Of a stretch of 64,000 nucleotides of DNA, positions 9,352 to 16,720 are shown one piece after another. Each line of letters opens with the position of its first letter. The stretch's first letter is position 1. The stretch is taken from NCBI RefSeq assembly GCF_001007935.1, contig NZ_CP011451.1, forward strand, positions 434,001 to 498,000, in the 5' to 3' direction. The notes beneath the pieces are model-generated. The model was not told where the DNA came from and did not search any database. It saw only the letters and a list, made by a program, of their open reading frames with translations. This DNA is from Nitrosomonas communis. GTDB taxonomy: Bacteria > Pseudomonadota > Gammaproteobacteria > Burkholderiales > Nitrosomonadaceae. The position numbers and the translations under genes are program-made.

Positions 9352-10413
9352 TTAAGCCATTTCGGGCGCACTAACCCTATCGAAACTGAAATACCCTTTT
9401 CGAATCAGCGTCGCTACATGCTTGATGTTATAGACGAGGTTGAGTAAGCCTATGTGTACTTTTGCTCTCCCATAACCTATGGTACGAATCGTGATTCCGC
9501 CCAGTTCATTCGTCATCGAACCAAACACATGCTCGACTCGTGCACGTACCCGTGATTTCTCTTTGTTACTGGATTTTTGTGCTTGCGTGAGGGGATGATT
9601 GCGAGCGCCTTTTTCGTGAATCTGACTCGTGTATTTTGAGGTGACCAGACTTTCTTCCTGTGCATTGCTGCGGTATGCTGAGTCCGCATAAATATCTGCG
9701 CCTCCCACTTCAGGGGATTGCAGCACTTCTTCCAAAACCTGACTGTCATGAATTTGCGCTGAAGTAACTTCCCATGTGGTTATCAGCTTGGTATCGCGAT
9801 CCATATTGACGTGATCTTTGTAACCATAAAACGATTCGCTGTTCTTCTTCGTCCAACGCGCATCAATGTCTTTTTGCGCCAGTTTGTGGGGATTCTGTCC
9901 CCATTCAATCGGAACGGCATCTTCTTTAATCATCTTGTTTTCTTCACGTGTATTGCGTTGTTTAGGCACACTCACAAAGGTCGCATCAATGATCTGACCT
10001 GACTTCAGTTCTACCTCCAACTCTCGTAAACATTCATCGAATCTTGCAAACAGACGATCCATCAGATGGTTCTCTTTCAACTCTTCCCGGAACGACCACA
10101 TGGTCTTTGCGTCAGGCACTACCCCTGCCAGACCAAGTCCCAAAAACCGCATGAAACTCAACCGGTCCCGGACTTGATACTCCAGCCGATCATCCGACAG
10201 ATTATTCATTCTTTGTAATACCAGCATTTTGAATAGCATCACCCGATCAAAGGGTTTGCGGCCTGCTTCACTTTTCCGGGGCTTCGTCGTTGTCTCTGCA
10301 AGAAGATCAGCGAATAGATTCCAATCGATTATGCGATTCAGCTCTTCAAGCGGATCATTTAACTTACTTAGCTGAGCATATCGATTGTCAAGGTCAAAAA
10401 AACCGAGTTGCAT
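9352..10413 (-). CDS. IS5 family transposase, copy 2 (complete)
   Basis: This complete 353-residue DDE transposase of an IS5-group element catalyses cut-and-paste movement of its own IS. The N-terminal DUF772-type domain covers roughly residues 1-110. The catalytic regions are IIDATFVSVP (first Asp), ADIYADSAYRS (second Asp) and RVRARVEHVFGSM (Glu in the usual R-E-F spacing). The protein matches copy 1 at the left window edge. Although this gene looks intact, mobility is doubtful because the terminal repeat downstream of it has been broken by an IS110 element at 7588-9216. Transposition in trans of the short elements at 18642 and 25539, which share its ends, is plausible. Confidence 0.9.
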   Translation of the reverse strand: MQLGFFDLDNRYAQLSKLNDPLEELNRIIDWNLFADLLAETTTKPRKSEAGRKPFDRVMLFKMLVLQRMNNLSDDRLEYQVRDRLSFMRFLGLGLAGVVPDAKTMWSFREELKENHLMDRLFARFDECLRELEVELKSGQIIDATFVSVPKQRNTREENKMIKEDAVPIEWGQNPHKLAQKDIDARWTKKNSESFYGYKDHVNMDRDTKLITTWEVTSAQIHDSQVLEEVLQSPEVGGADIYADSAYRSNAQEESLVTSKYTSQIHEKGARNHPLTQAQKSSNKEKSRVRARVEHVFGSMTNELGGITIRTIGYGRAKVHIGLLNLVYNIKHVATLIRKGYFSFDRVSAPEMA

Positions 10414-10546
10414 GGTGAGGACTCATATCGGGGAGCATAATCTCATTATTATACATTTGAAACAACGTGTTATCCTGGACAAATCAAGAAAATACTACTT
10501 TCTCCTAACGCGCCTCATTTTATAGCTTGAATTTTTAGAGGTGCCC

Positions 10547-10803
10547 TCAAGGATACGCTGGGCTTGGGCTTTAGTTTTGAATGCGGGTCTATCTTGTTCT
10601 GAAGGTCCCCATATACCGGATAGCCATTCACTAGGCTTTAATATGATCGGCCCGGATACTATAGCAGTCAGATAACCATCTAGCGCCTCAAGCGCCATGG
10701 TTTCATCTGACATATCATCAGACATCAAGAAGTCATCGAGTTCATCCAATTCCTCCAGAGACAAGGGCAGGAATAGCTCGGAATTTTCGGAATTTTTTGA
10801 CAT
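10547..10803 (-). pseudogene. N-terminal fragment of a UPF0149 (YecA/YgfB-like) protein
   Basis: From an ATG at 10801-10803 the first 86 or so codons encode the start of a UPF0149 family protein (LSLEELDELDDFLMSDDMS, LEALDGYLTAIVSGP, EWLSGIWG, and the helix around QAQRILE). At 10546 the frame enters the end of the IS5-type element and stops after 17 foreign codons. Family members are usually 180-230 residues and often end in a SEC-C zinc motif, which is absent here. The missing 3' part is not found on the far side of the element, so a deletion accompanied or followed the insertion. Confidence 0.75.
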
Positions 10804-11173
10804 GCTACCTAATCAACAAAATGTTGTATTTATTCTATCCTTTAATTCACCATGAATACCTTATCACCGCCCTAATGAGTATCAAGGCGGTCGCAAAGGT
10901 GGCCTGCGTGGCTACTGACGTCATTGCGCCGATAGCTGATGAAGATGTTTGTCATCCATTTAAAAGAAAAGTAGACGCTTTTTTTTGTTGATTAGAATAT
11001 ACGTTAAGCCAGATAGTTAGTCAAAACAGCAATAGAACTGTCCAGAACCATCTGTATTTACCTACATCATCAGAAATCCTGAAATAATCTAAGGAACGAG
11101 GATTCAATAACTCCAGAGCTTTGAGTTGTAAATTAAGTTGCCGCGGATAGAGTATTTCGGTTATGTTCTGACA
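10804..11173. other. Noncoding stretch upstream of the ISAzo13 element
   Basis: This region holds only short, composition-poor open frames and no recognisable gene. The left end of the ISAzo13 element must lie in its right part, but cannot be fixed because the second copy is cut before that end. Confidence 0.5.
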
Positions 11174-11531
11174 ATGAAGATAACCACCTATGCCCCGGAA
11201 GTCGAAGCGCAAATGCGCAATTTTTATCACAGCTTATCGGAAAAAGACCGCCGCCGCTATGCTGCCGTTGAGGCGGCAAAGCTGGGTCACGGAGGGATCA
11301 CCTACCTTTGTCAGGTATTACACTGCGATGAAGGCACCGTTAGCCGTGGCCTGAAAGAGTTAAAGATGCCGTTGCTTGAAAAGGAGAAACGTATTCGGCA
11401 AGCAGGAGGTGGGCGAAAGTCAGTTGTGGAGACGATGGCAGGGCTGGATGAAGCTTTTTTAGCGTAGTAATCCGCTAGAGGCGGCAAGGCGCGCAGAAGA
11501 AACAAGCGGCGTCAGAGCTTGAGGAATAAAG

Positions 11532-11695
11532 TTGGAATGTCGCGCTGGAGAAGACCGACCCATCACTGGTGCTAATCCGCCCGTTTTTTAGCGTGGTCAT
11601 GGGTCACGTCGGCGACATTGGTGAGTCCGTGGCAACGGACATCCCGTTTGAAAGAGTGAGTACAACGACGTACCTGAACCAGCGCGACATTCCAA
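11532..11695 (+). ncRNA. Candidate IS110 bridge RNA, copy B
   Basis: A perfect 17-bp inverted repeat (ttggaatgtcgcgctgg at 11532-11548, its complement at 11679-11695) encloses 130 bases directly upstream of the transposase ribosome site. Inside is a perfect 6-bp hairpin with a 4-base loop at 11625-11640. Two further stretches resemble the insertion junctions: ttttttagcgtgg at 11584-11596, compared with the left junction ttttttagcgtag at 11455-11467, and ttgaaagagtg at 11648-11658, compared with ttgaaagaggtg at the right junction of copy A. IS110-group elements encode a guide RNA of about this size in this place. The fold, promoter and exact ends are inference. Confidence 0.6.
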
Positions 11696-11715
11696 TAGAG
11701 ATAATGGAGGATGTC

Positions 11716-13047
11716 ATGGCAAAGTTCAAGCGAAGTAAATTGGAGTTAATCCATCCGAATGCAGCGGGGATTGATATTGGCTCTGCGAGCCATTTTGTGG
11801 CGGTACCGCCGGATCGAGATAACAAGCCGGTAAGGGAATTCAAGAGTTTCACCGCAGACCTGAATGGTTTAGCGGACTGGTTAGAGGCCTGTGAAATTGA
11901 CACTGTGGCAATGGAATCGACGGGGGTATACTGGATTCCACTGTATGAACTTTTGGAGTCGCGCGGGCTGACTGTGTATCTAGTAAATGCGCGGCACGTT
12001 AGAAATGTTTCTGGCCGGAAGTCGGATGTACTGGACTGCCAATGGTTACAGCAACTGATGAGCTTTGGGTTGTTGTCTGGCGCATTCCGTCCGAAAGATG
12101 AGATATGTGCACTACGAGCCATATCTCGTCAACGCGATATGCTGATCCGTTATCAGGCGCGACATGTGCAACATATGCAAAAGGCTCTGGCGCAAATGAA
12201 CATACAATTGGCGAACGTGATTTCGGATATTGTGGGCGAAACCGGTCAAAAGATCGTTCGTGCCATCATTACTGGTGAGAGAGATGGGCACATCCTGGCG
12301 AATCTCAAGAGCAATCGCATCCGGGCTGGCAAAGACGAGATTGAGAAATCGTTAATCGGGAATTGGCGGGAAGAACACCTGTTTGCACTCAAGCAAGCGA
12401 TGTCACTCTATGACGCCTACAGCGAACGACTCACCGAATGTGACCGGCAGCTTGAAACCATGCTGGCGGCACTTCAGGTGCACAAGGTAGAGATCTGCCA
12501 GAAGAAGCGCCGCTCCAATGTCAAGAACGCTCCCAAATTTGATTTGCGTGCCCATCTGATTGGCATGTGTGGGGTTGATTTGACGCGAATTGACGGCATC
12601 GAAGTGACGACTGCGATGAAAGTCCTGAGTGAAGTGGGCGCTGACATGAGCAGGTTCAAGAGTGCGAAGCAGTTTGCCTCGTGGCTTGGGTTGTGTCCTG
12701 GAACAAAGATATCGGGCGGAAAAGTGCTATCGGGGGCAAGCAAGCGCACAGCGAACCGTGCGGCTCAGGCACTGCGCATGGCGGCAGTTTCATTGAAATC
12801 CAGCCAGTCTGCACTGGGTGCCTATTACAGAAGATTATGTGGCAGACTCGACAAGGCAAAGGCAATCACAGCGACAGCACACAAACTGGCGCGCTTGATC
12901 TACACGATGCTAACGAAAGGAACCGAGTACGTCGATAAAGGGCAGGAGTACTATGAGGAGCGATATCGTCAACGCGTGTTGCATCATCTGACTGTTCGCG
13001 CTCGGAAGCTGGGGTTTAATCTTACCCCTGTTCCTGAGGCTACTTAA
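11716..13047 (+). CDS. IS110 family transposase (DEDD recombinase), copy B
   Basis: A 443-residue recombinase, identical in protein sequence to copy C. The start is the ATG at 11716, five bases after ggagg at 11706-11710. The frame is open back to 11569 but that part overlaps the candidate guide RNA. The RuvC-like catalytic set is Asp20, Glu67, Asp104 and Asp107. The C-terminal Tnp20 segment is CPGTKISGGKVLSGASKR. It appears intact and could act on all three copies. Confidence 0.92.
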   Translation: MAKFKRSKLELIHPNAAGIDIGSASHFVAVPPDRDNKPVREFKSFTADLNGLADWLEACEIDTVAMESTGVYWIPLYELLESRGLTVYLVNARHVRNVSGRKSDVLDCQWLQQLMSFGLLSGAFRPKDEICALRAISRQRDMLIRYQARHVQHMQKALAQMNIQLANVISDIVGETGQKIVRAIITGERDGHILANLKSNRIRAGKDEIEKSLIGNWREEHLFALKQAMSLYDAYSERLTECDRQLETMLAALQVHKVEICQKKRRSNVKNAPKFDLRAHLIGMCGVDLTRIDGIEVTTAMKVLSEVGADMSRFKSAKQFASWLGLCPGTKISGGKVLSGASKRTANRAAQALRMAAVSLKSSQSALGAYYRRLCGRLDKAKAITATAHKLARLIYTMLTKGTEYVDKGQEYYEERYRQRVLHHLTVRARKLGFNLTPVPEAT

Positions 13048-13373
13048 TATTTGCTGTAAAACCATTGTGTTACATTTGTTTCTTGAAAGATGTTAAAAAA
13101 TCATACTGCCGGTTCACCAATGGATGAATCCGTAAAGTGGTCAAATTTGAGCCGCAACGAAATGGCTGAGAAGCTAAAACAGTGCGGATTTAGCGTGAGT
13201 GTGACCGTTGTTGATCAATTGCTCGACAAACATCATTTTCGCCGCCGTCAAGCCTTCAAGGTTGAAGCCGGGAAAAAGAACCTGCCGCATCGGGACGAGC
13301 AGTTCAAAAATATCGAGCGCCTCAAAGAAGAGTGCCGGGTCCAAGGTAATCCGGTGATGAGTATGGACGTTAA

Positions 13374-13380
13374 AAAAAAG
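13374..13380 (+). promoter_or_regulatory. Programmed -1 frameshift site AAAAAAG, ISAzo13 copy B
   Basis: The heptamer sits in the correct phase (A AAA AAG) at the end of the frame that stops at 13384-13386. A one-base backward slip gives KKK-E-L-I-G and joins the N-terminal frame to the DDE frame. The same sequence and phase are kept in the inverted copy at 52533-52539. Confidence 0.7.
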
Positions 13381-14046
13381 AATTGATCGGCAATTTTTAT
13401 CGCCCCGGAAAGCTCTATACCACTGAGGTCGTGCGGGTCAATGATCATGATTTTGCATCCCTGGCAGACAGTAAAATTGTGCCTCATGGGCTGTATGACA
13501 TCCATCGCAAAAGCGGCTATATCGTATTAGGCACGAGCCATGATACCTCTGAATTTGCTTGCGCCTGTATCCGGCATGGGTGGTTGAACTATGGTCAACT
13601 GGACTATCCAAAGGCGACGAGTATTTTATTGCTCTGCGACTGTGGAGGCAGCAATAATGCACGCCACGCTATCTTTAAAGAGAATTTACAGAAATTGGCA
13701 GATGAATTGGCTATTGAGATTCGTATCGCTCACTATCCCCCGTACACGTCAAAATATAATCCCATAGAGCATCGATTATTTCCTCATATCACCAAAGCTT
13801 GTAGTGGAGTTATTTTTACCAGTGTCGAGCGGGTCAAAGCAGTCATGAGTAAAGCAAAAACTTCTCAGGGACTAAAGGTCTTTATCTCAATTATGGATAG
13901 GGTATTTGAAACTGGGCGCAAAGTGGCGGATGGCTTTAAAGAAAATATCACCATTGAGTTTGACCCGTTTTTACCGAAATGGAATTATGTTGCTATTCCA
14001 TCTGCTTGCATAATTTCTGGGGTTATTAAATCCTGATTCCTAAATG

Positions 14047-14679
14047 CTACTAAATGCACGATCAGTGGATTCGATTCCGAGGAGGTTGAACATTGCCCAA
14101 AAATGAATGGTAGCGAGCATCGGTGGGAAAACCGGCAGAAGTGACCCAAAAAAAGATCCGATTAAGCTCCGCCGGTATCGGATGGGGAAGAAGTATGCTA
14201 TTCCTCCTCGAAATCGCTCTACCTCTACAGCAAGCCGTTATGCGTGCGCTGGGCCAACCTGCGCCTTATCCTTTCTCTGAATTGTAGCAGGACTGTTTCA
14301 TCGGCACTTACTGCCGTTGCATTGCCTCCATGGTTACGGCTAGGTTTTAATTCGATGCTCTTGTAATAGTAGAATCTCTGCACCATAAAGGAATACCCTG
14401 CTCATGGGCATCTTCCAATCAGCTTTTTCCCAAAATTCCATTCCCCAACAAAGCGAATAACGGTATCTAGGCTTATTTAATTCGGCTATTTTTCAGCATC
14501 CATCTCAATAGATGTTTACTTCTATTCCCATAGAAGGCGATCAGTTTCAGGCAATTGCCACTTTTTTTATTTTGACCAGATCATTAATGAATAAGAAGAA
14601 GGGAGGATAGTCGATTATTGCGGAAAGCTCGGTATCCGATTCAGCTGCGCTATCCTCTACGATCTGATCAATAATTATA
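14047..14679. other. Gene-free stretch between ISAzo13 and IS630 elements
   Basis: No open frame of recognisable content was found on either strand. The sequence may be decayed transposon DNA, but nothing in it is diagnostic. Confidence 0.5.
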
Positions 14680-15561
14680 GCATGTCCCCTATAAATTGAT
14701 TATAATTTACAGATGACCTATCCGATATTATTTCGCCGTAAAGTATTATCCGTTCGTGAGAAGGAGAACCTCTCAATCGCGCAAGTGGCCAAGCGTTTTG
14801 GTGTAGGGGTCGCCAGCGTGATGCGTTGGATCAAAACTCCCGATCCCAAGACCACCCGCAACAAACCTGCCACCAGGATCAACATGGAAATGTTGGCGCA
14901 GGACATCAAGAATTATCCGGACGCGTATCAGTACGAGCGCGCCAAACGGTTGGGTGTCAGCAAGCAAGGCATTAACCATGCTTTAAAGCGTCTGGGCGTG
15001 ACTTATAAAAAAAAAAGCCTGTGTCACCCCAAAGCCAGCGAAAAAGAGCGGCGTATCTTCCAGCAAAAAATTGAAGACTATGAGCGAGCAGGCCGCGTTA
15101 TCGTCTACCTTGATGAAAGCGGCTTTGCGCACGACATGCCACGCACGCATGGCTATGCGCCAGTGGGTGAGCGCGTCCATGGCGTAAAAAACTGGCATGC
15201 ACGAGGTCGAACCAATGTGATTGGCGCTCTCATCGGAAAGACGCTGCTGACCATAAGTCTGTTCATCGCCAATATCACCGCTGACATTTTCTATGCGTGG
15301 ATAACGCAGGACCTGTTGCCTAAACTTTTGCCCGCTTGCGTGATTGTCATGGACAACGCAACCTTTCATAAACGGCAGGATATCCAAACCGCCATTGCCA
15401 ATGCCGGGCATACACTTGAATACCTACCGCCTTATTCCCCTGACTTAAATGACATTGAACCCAAATGGGCTCAGGCCAAAGCCATCAGAAAAAGGGAAGG
15501 TTGTTCCATCGAGCAGCTCTTTGCCGCTTATGAAATTTAAATCATTTTATATGGGATCTGC
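14680..15561 (+). mobile_element. IS630 family element
   Basis: The element is bounded by TA dinucleotides (14678-14679 and 15562-15563), the target duplicated by this family. Its imperfect terminal inverted repeats of about 30 bp begin gcatgtcccctataaa on the left and, read from the right end, gcagatcccatataaa. The size of about 880 bp and the single transposase gene are normal for the group. Confidence 0.8.
14713..15540 (+). CDS. IS630 family transposase
   Basis: A 275-residue DDE transposase of the IS630/Tc1-mariner type. The N-terminal helix-turn-helix region (LSIAQVAKRFGVGVASVMRW) binds the element ends. The DDE_3 core shows the first aspartate in VIVYLDESGF, the second in CVIVMDNATFHK and the acidic third residue in PPYSPDLNDIEPKW. 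It is apparently intact, in its own element with both ends present. A decayed relative of the same type starts at 42093. Confidence 0.92.
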   Translation: MTYPILFRRKVLSVREKENLSIAQVAKRFGVGVASVMRWIKTPDPKTTRNKPATRINMEMLAQDIKNYPDAYQYERAKRLGVSKQGINHALKRLGVTYKKKSLCHPKASEKERRIFQQKIEDYERAGRVIVYLDESGFAHDMPRTHGYAPVGERVHGVKNWHARGRTNVIGALIGKTLLTISLFIANITADIFYAWITQDLLPKLLPACVIVMDNATFHKRQDIQTAIANAGHTLEYLPPYSPDLNDIEPKWAQAKAIRKREGCSIEQLFAAYEI

Positions 15562-15689
15562 TATATCTATTGATGACTGGCGATTTCCAAGGTAACAGGC
15601 AGGATTTGGCTTGCTGTTGGTATCTGGATATTTCGAACATTTAAATAGCGCTATCTAAAGAACTTTGTTCAACACTATGTTCAGTTTGT

Positions 15690-15835
15690 ATAGTGTACCG
15701 AAGTACGATTGGCAAGAGATAGGTGGTTTATCAAAATGTCATATGTCAAATAAATTGACATGCATTTAATTTAGGAATTGAAACCTTATCTTACCCAATC
15801 ACTATCCCTCATCCTCCAATATATAAAGAAAAATT
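15690..15835 (+). repeat. Dispersed intergenic repeat D, copy 1
   Basis: About 145 bases resemble 25866-26030. Shared blocks include aagtacgat, tatgtca, atttaattta, gaaacctta, aatcacta and atataaag. In copy 2 the block runs into a glycosidase remnant. Here it is followed, after 160 bases, by a small secreted protein. It may be a duplicated upstream region or the trace of a mobile sequence. Confidence 0.55.
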
Positions 15836-15993
15836 TCACTTATTCACTTTTTAAAGAGTTTCCTTATAAAAAATTAAGGTATGCGCTTATTTTTATTGTT
15901 TGAAATGCCATATACGATCAGTAAACAGATAAGGAGCTATGTAAATATTTTGATGAGGCTAGGAATAGTTAAATATTTCTAAGGAGAAATAAA

Positions 15994-16257
15994 ATGAATA
16001 TGTTTAATAATAAAACAATATTTTTAGTCATCCTTATTGCATTTGGTACCTCCGGACATGTATCGGCAAATTCAATAAATGTCTCTGCCAGTGGAGCTAA
16101 CTCTTCAAAGATTACTGCTATTGATAGCAGCATTGAGCAAGATAACTTTCAAGCAAAACAACAGGTTCAAACTCATAAGCAAGCTCAACTACGACAACAA
16201 ATGAAACCCAAGAAAAACAAAAAATTTCAAAGAACTATTTACCCTATGTTCCCATAG
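15994..16257 (+). CDS. Small secreted protein, unknown function
   Basis: An 87-residue protein with a clear ribosome site (aaggag, nine bases before the ATG) and a signal peptide (NKTIFLVILIAFGTSG, cleavage after VSA). The mature part is small, rich in Ser, Asn, Gln and Lys, and very basic at the C-terminus (KPKKNKKFQRT). I do not recognise a family. It stands alone between an IS630 element and a diguanylate cyclase, with a strong hairpin 250 bases downstream. The basic mature peptide could bind nucleic acid, polysaccharide or membrane; that is speculation. Confidence 0.6.
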   Translation: MNMFNNKTIFLVILIAFGTSGHVSANSINVSASGANSSKITAIDSSIEQDNFQAKQQVQTHKQAQLRQQMKPKKNKKFQRTIYPMFP

Positions 16258-16510
16258 TTCAAGCGTGACTTAAATGAGTGGGTCATCAAGACGGCTTGAA
16301 AAATAAAAGGTAAAAACCATTCTGGCCATTTTCTCAGGTTTTACACAACGACTTGTACAATATGGCCACCGTAGCATTAAGCTAATCCACAGCAACACAA
16401 ACTTTTATGGTGAAATTAGGCAATTATCAGCAGGATACGATAATAAAACTTTCCATTGCGTTCTCTAAATGTAGAATCGATCGGGAGTGATTATGTGCAA
16501 AATAAAGCAT

Positions 16511-16530
16511 CCCCGCAGCAAGCTGCGGGG
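16511..16530. terminator. GC-rich hairpin, bidirectional terminator candidate
   Basis: A perfect 9-bp stem (ccccgcagc / gctgcgggg) with a 2-base loop. On the minus strand it is followed by a T-rich run (atgctttattttg). It lies 190 bases beyond the diguanylate cyclase stop and 250 beyond the small secreted gene. Confidence 0.6.
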
Positions 16531-16587
16531 AATGAAACCCAGAAAAGACTAAAAACTTATCGAATATGACCCATCAGTACTGGCGTA

Positions 16588-16690
16588 ATTCCGTTTCTAA
16601 ATCAAAACTAACTTTATCGGATTCACTTTGCTGTATTATTGATACGTCTGCGGTTCACCTTCGCGTCATTTTGGATTTGGAAATGGAATA
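16588..16690. repeat. MITE-B copy 1
   Basis: A 103-bp element with inverted ends (attccgtttctaaatc and gatttggaaatggaat) and an internal block shared in reverse orientation with the copies at 25317, 33943 and 42216. It has no coding capacity. Confidence 0.75.
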
Positions 16691-16720
16691 ACTAGCCCAA
16701 CTCTACTGGACCATTCTCTA

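Larger units (their letters stand above)
7580..10546 (-). mobile_element. IS5-type insertion sequence, copy 2, split by IS110
   Basis: The left terminal repeat gggcacctct begins at 7580 and is interrupted after 10 bases by the IS110 element. Its continuation, aaaaatacc, resumes at 9217. The right terminal repeat ends at 10546. Without the IS110 insertion the element is about 1340 bp, with terminal repeats gggcacctctaaaaat / gaatttttagaggtgccc. Its transposase (9352-10413) is undisturbed because the IS110 insertion is in the terminal repeat itself. The flanks show no obvious target duplication (ctata on the left, tcaag on the right), so a neighbouring deletion is possible. Confidence 0.85.
11461..13089 (+). 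mobile_element. IS110 family element, copy B (1629 bp)
   Basis: Same element as copies A and C, inserted in the ISAzo13 transposase gene. The edges are AG at 11461-11462 and AG at 13088-13089. The left flank is gctttttt and the right flank is atgttaaaaa. The preceding T-run plus AG is shared with the unrelated copy A target, pointing to a TTTTTAG target preference. Removing one AG and the element leaves the host frame out by one base, so either the target was already damaged or the exact crossover differs from this model. Confidence 0.85.
11174..14036 (+). pseudogene. ISAzo13 family transposase, copy B, interrupted by IS110
   Basis: The transposase is in three pieces. Piece one (11174-11460) has the helix-turn-helix start (MKITTYAPEVEAQ, then ITYLCQVLHCDEGTVSRGL, AGGGRKSVVE). 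The IS110 element then intervenes (11461-13089). Piece two (13090-13386) continues with HTAGSPMDESVKW and ends at VKKKN. Piece three (13383-14036), one frame back, carries the DDE core (ELIGNFYRPGK after frameshifting, CDCGGSNNARH, YPPYTSKYNPIEHRLF). Pieces two and three are joined by a -1 slippery site at 13374-13380. The full protein would be about 410 residues, normal for the family. The IS110 insertion inactivates it. Confidence 0.88.
11138..14046 (+). mobile_element. ISAzo13 element, copy B, carrying nested IS110
   Basis: The right end is near 14046, the last base shared with the inverted copy near 51866 (shared tail cctgattcctaaa). The left end is not resolved and the start given is approximate. 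The element including its IS110 passenger is about 2.9 kb. Confidence 0.7.

Noticed and set aside
11569..11715. N-terminal extension of the IS110 transposase (and the same at copies A and C)
   Set aside because: The ggagg and ATG at 11706-11718 mark the real start, and the extension overlaps a perfect inverted repeat that fits an RNA gene. I do not treat it as protein.
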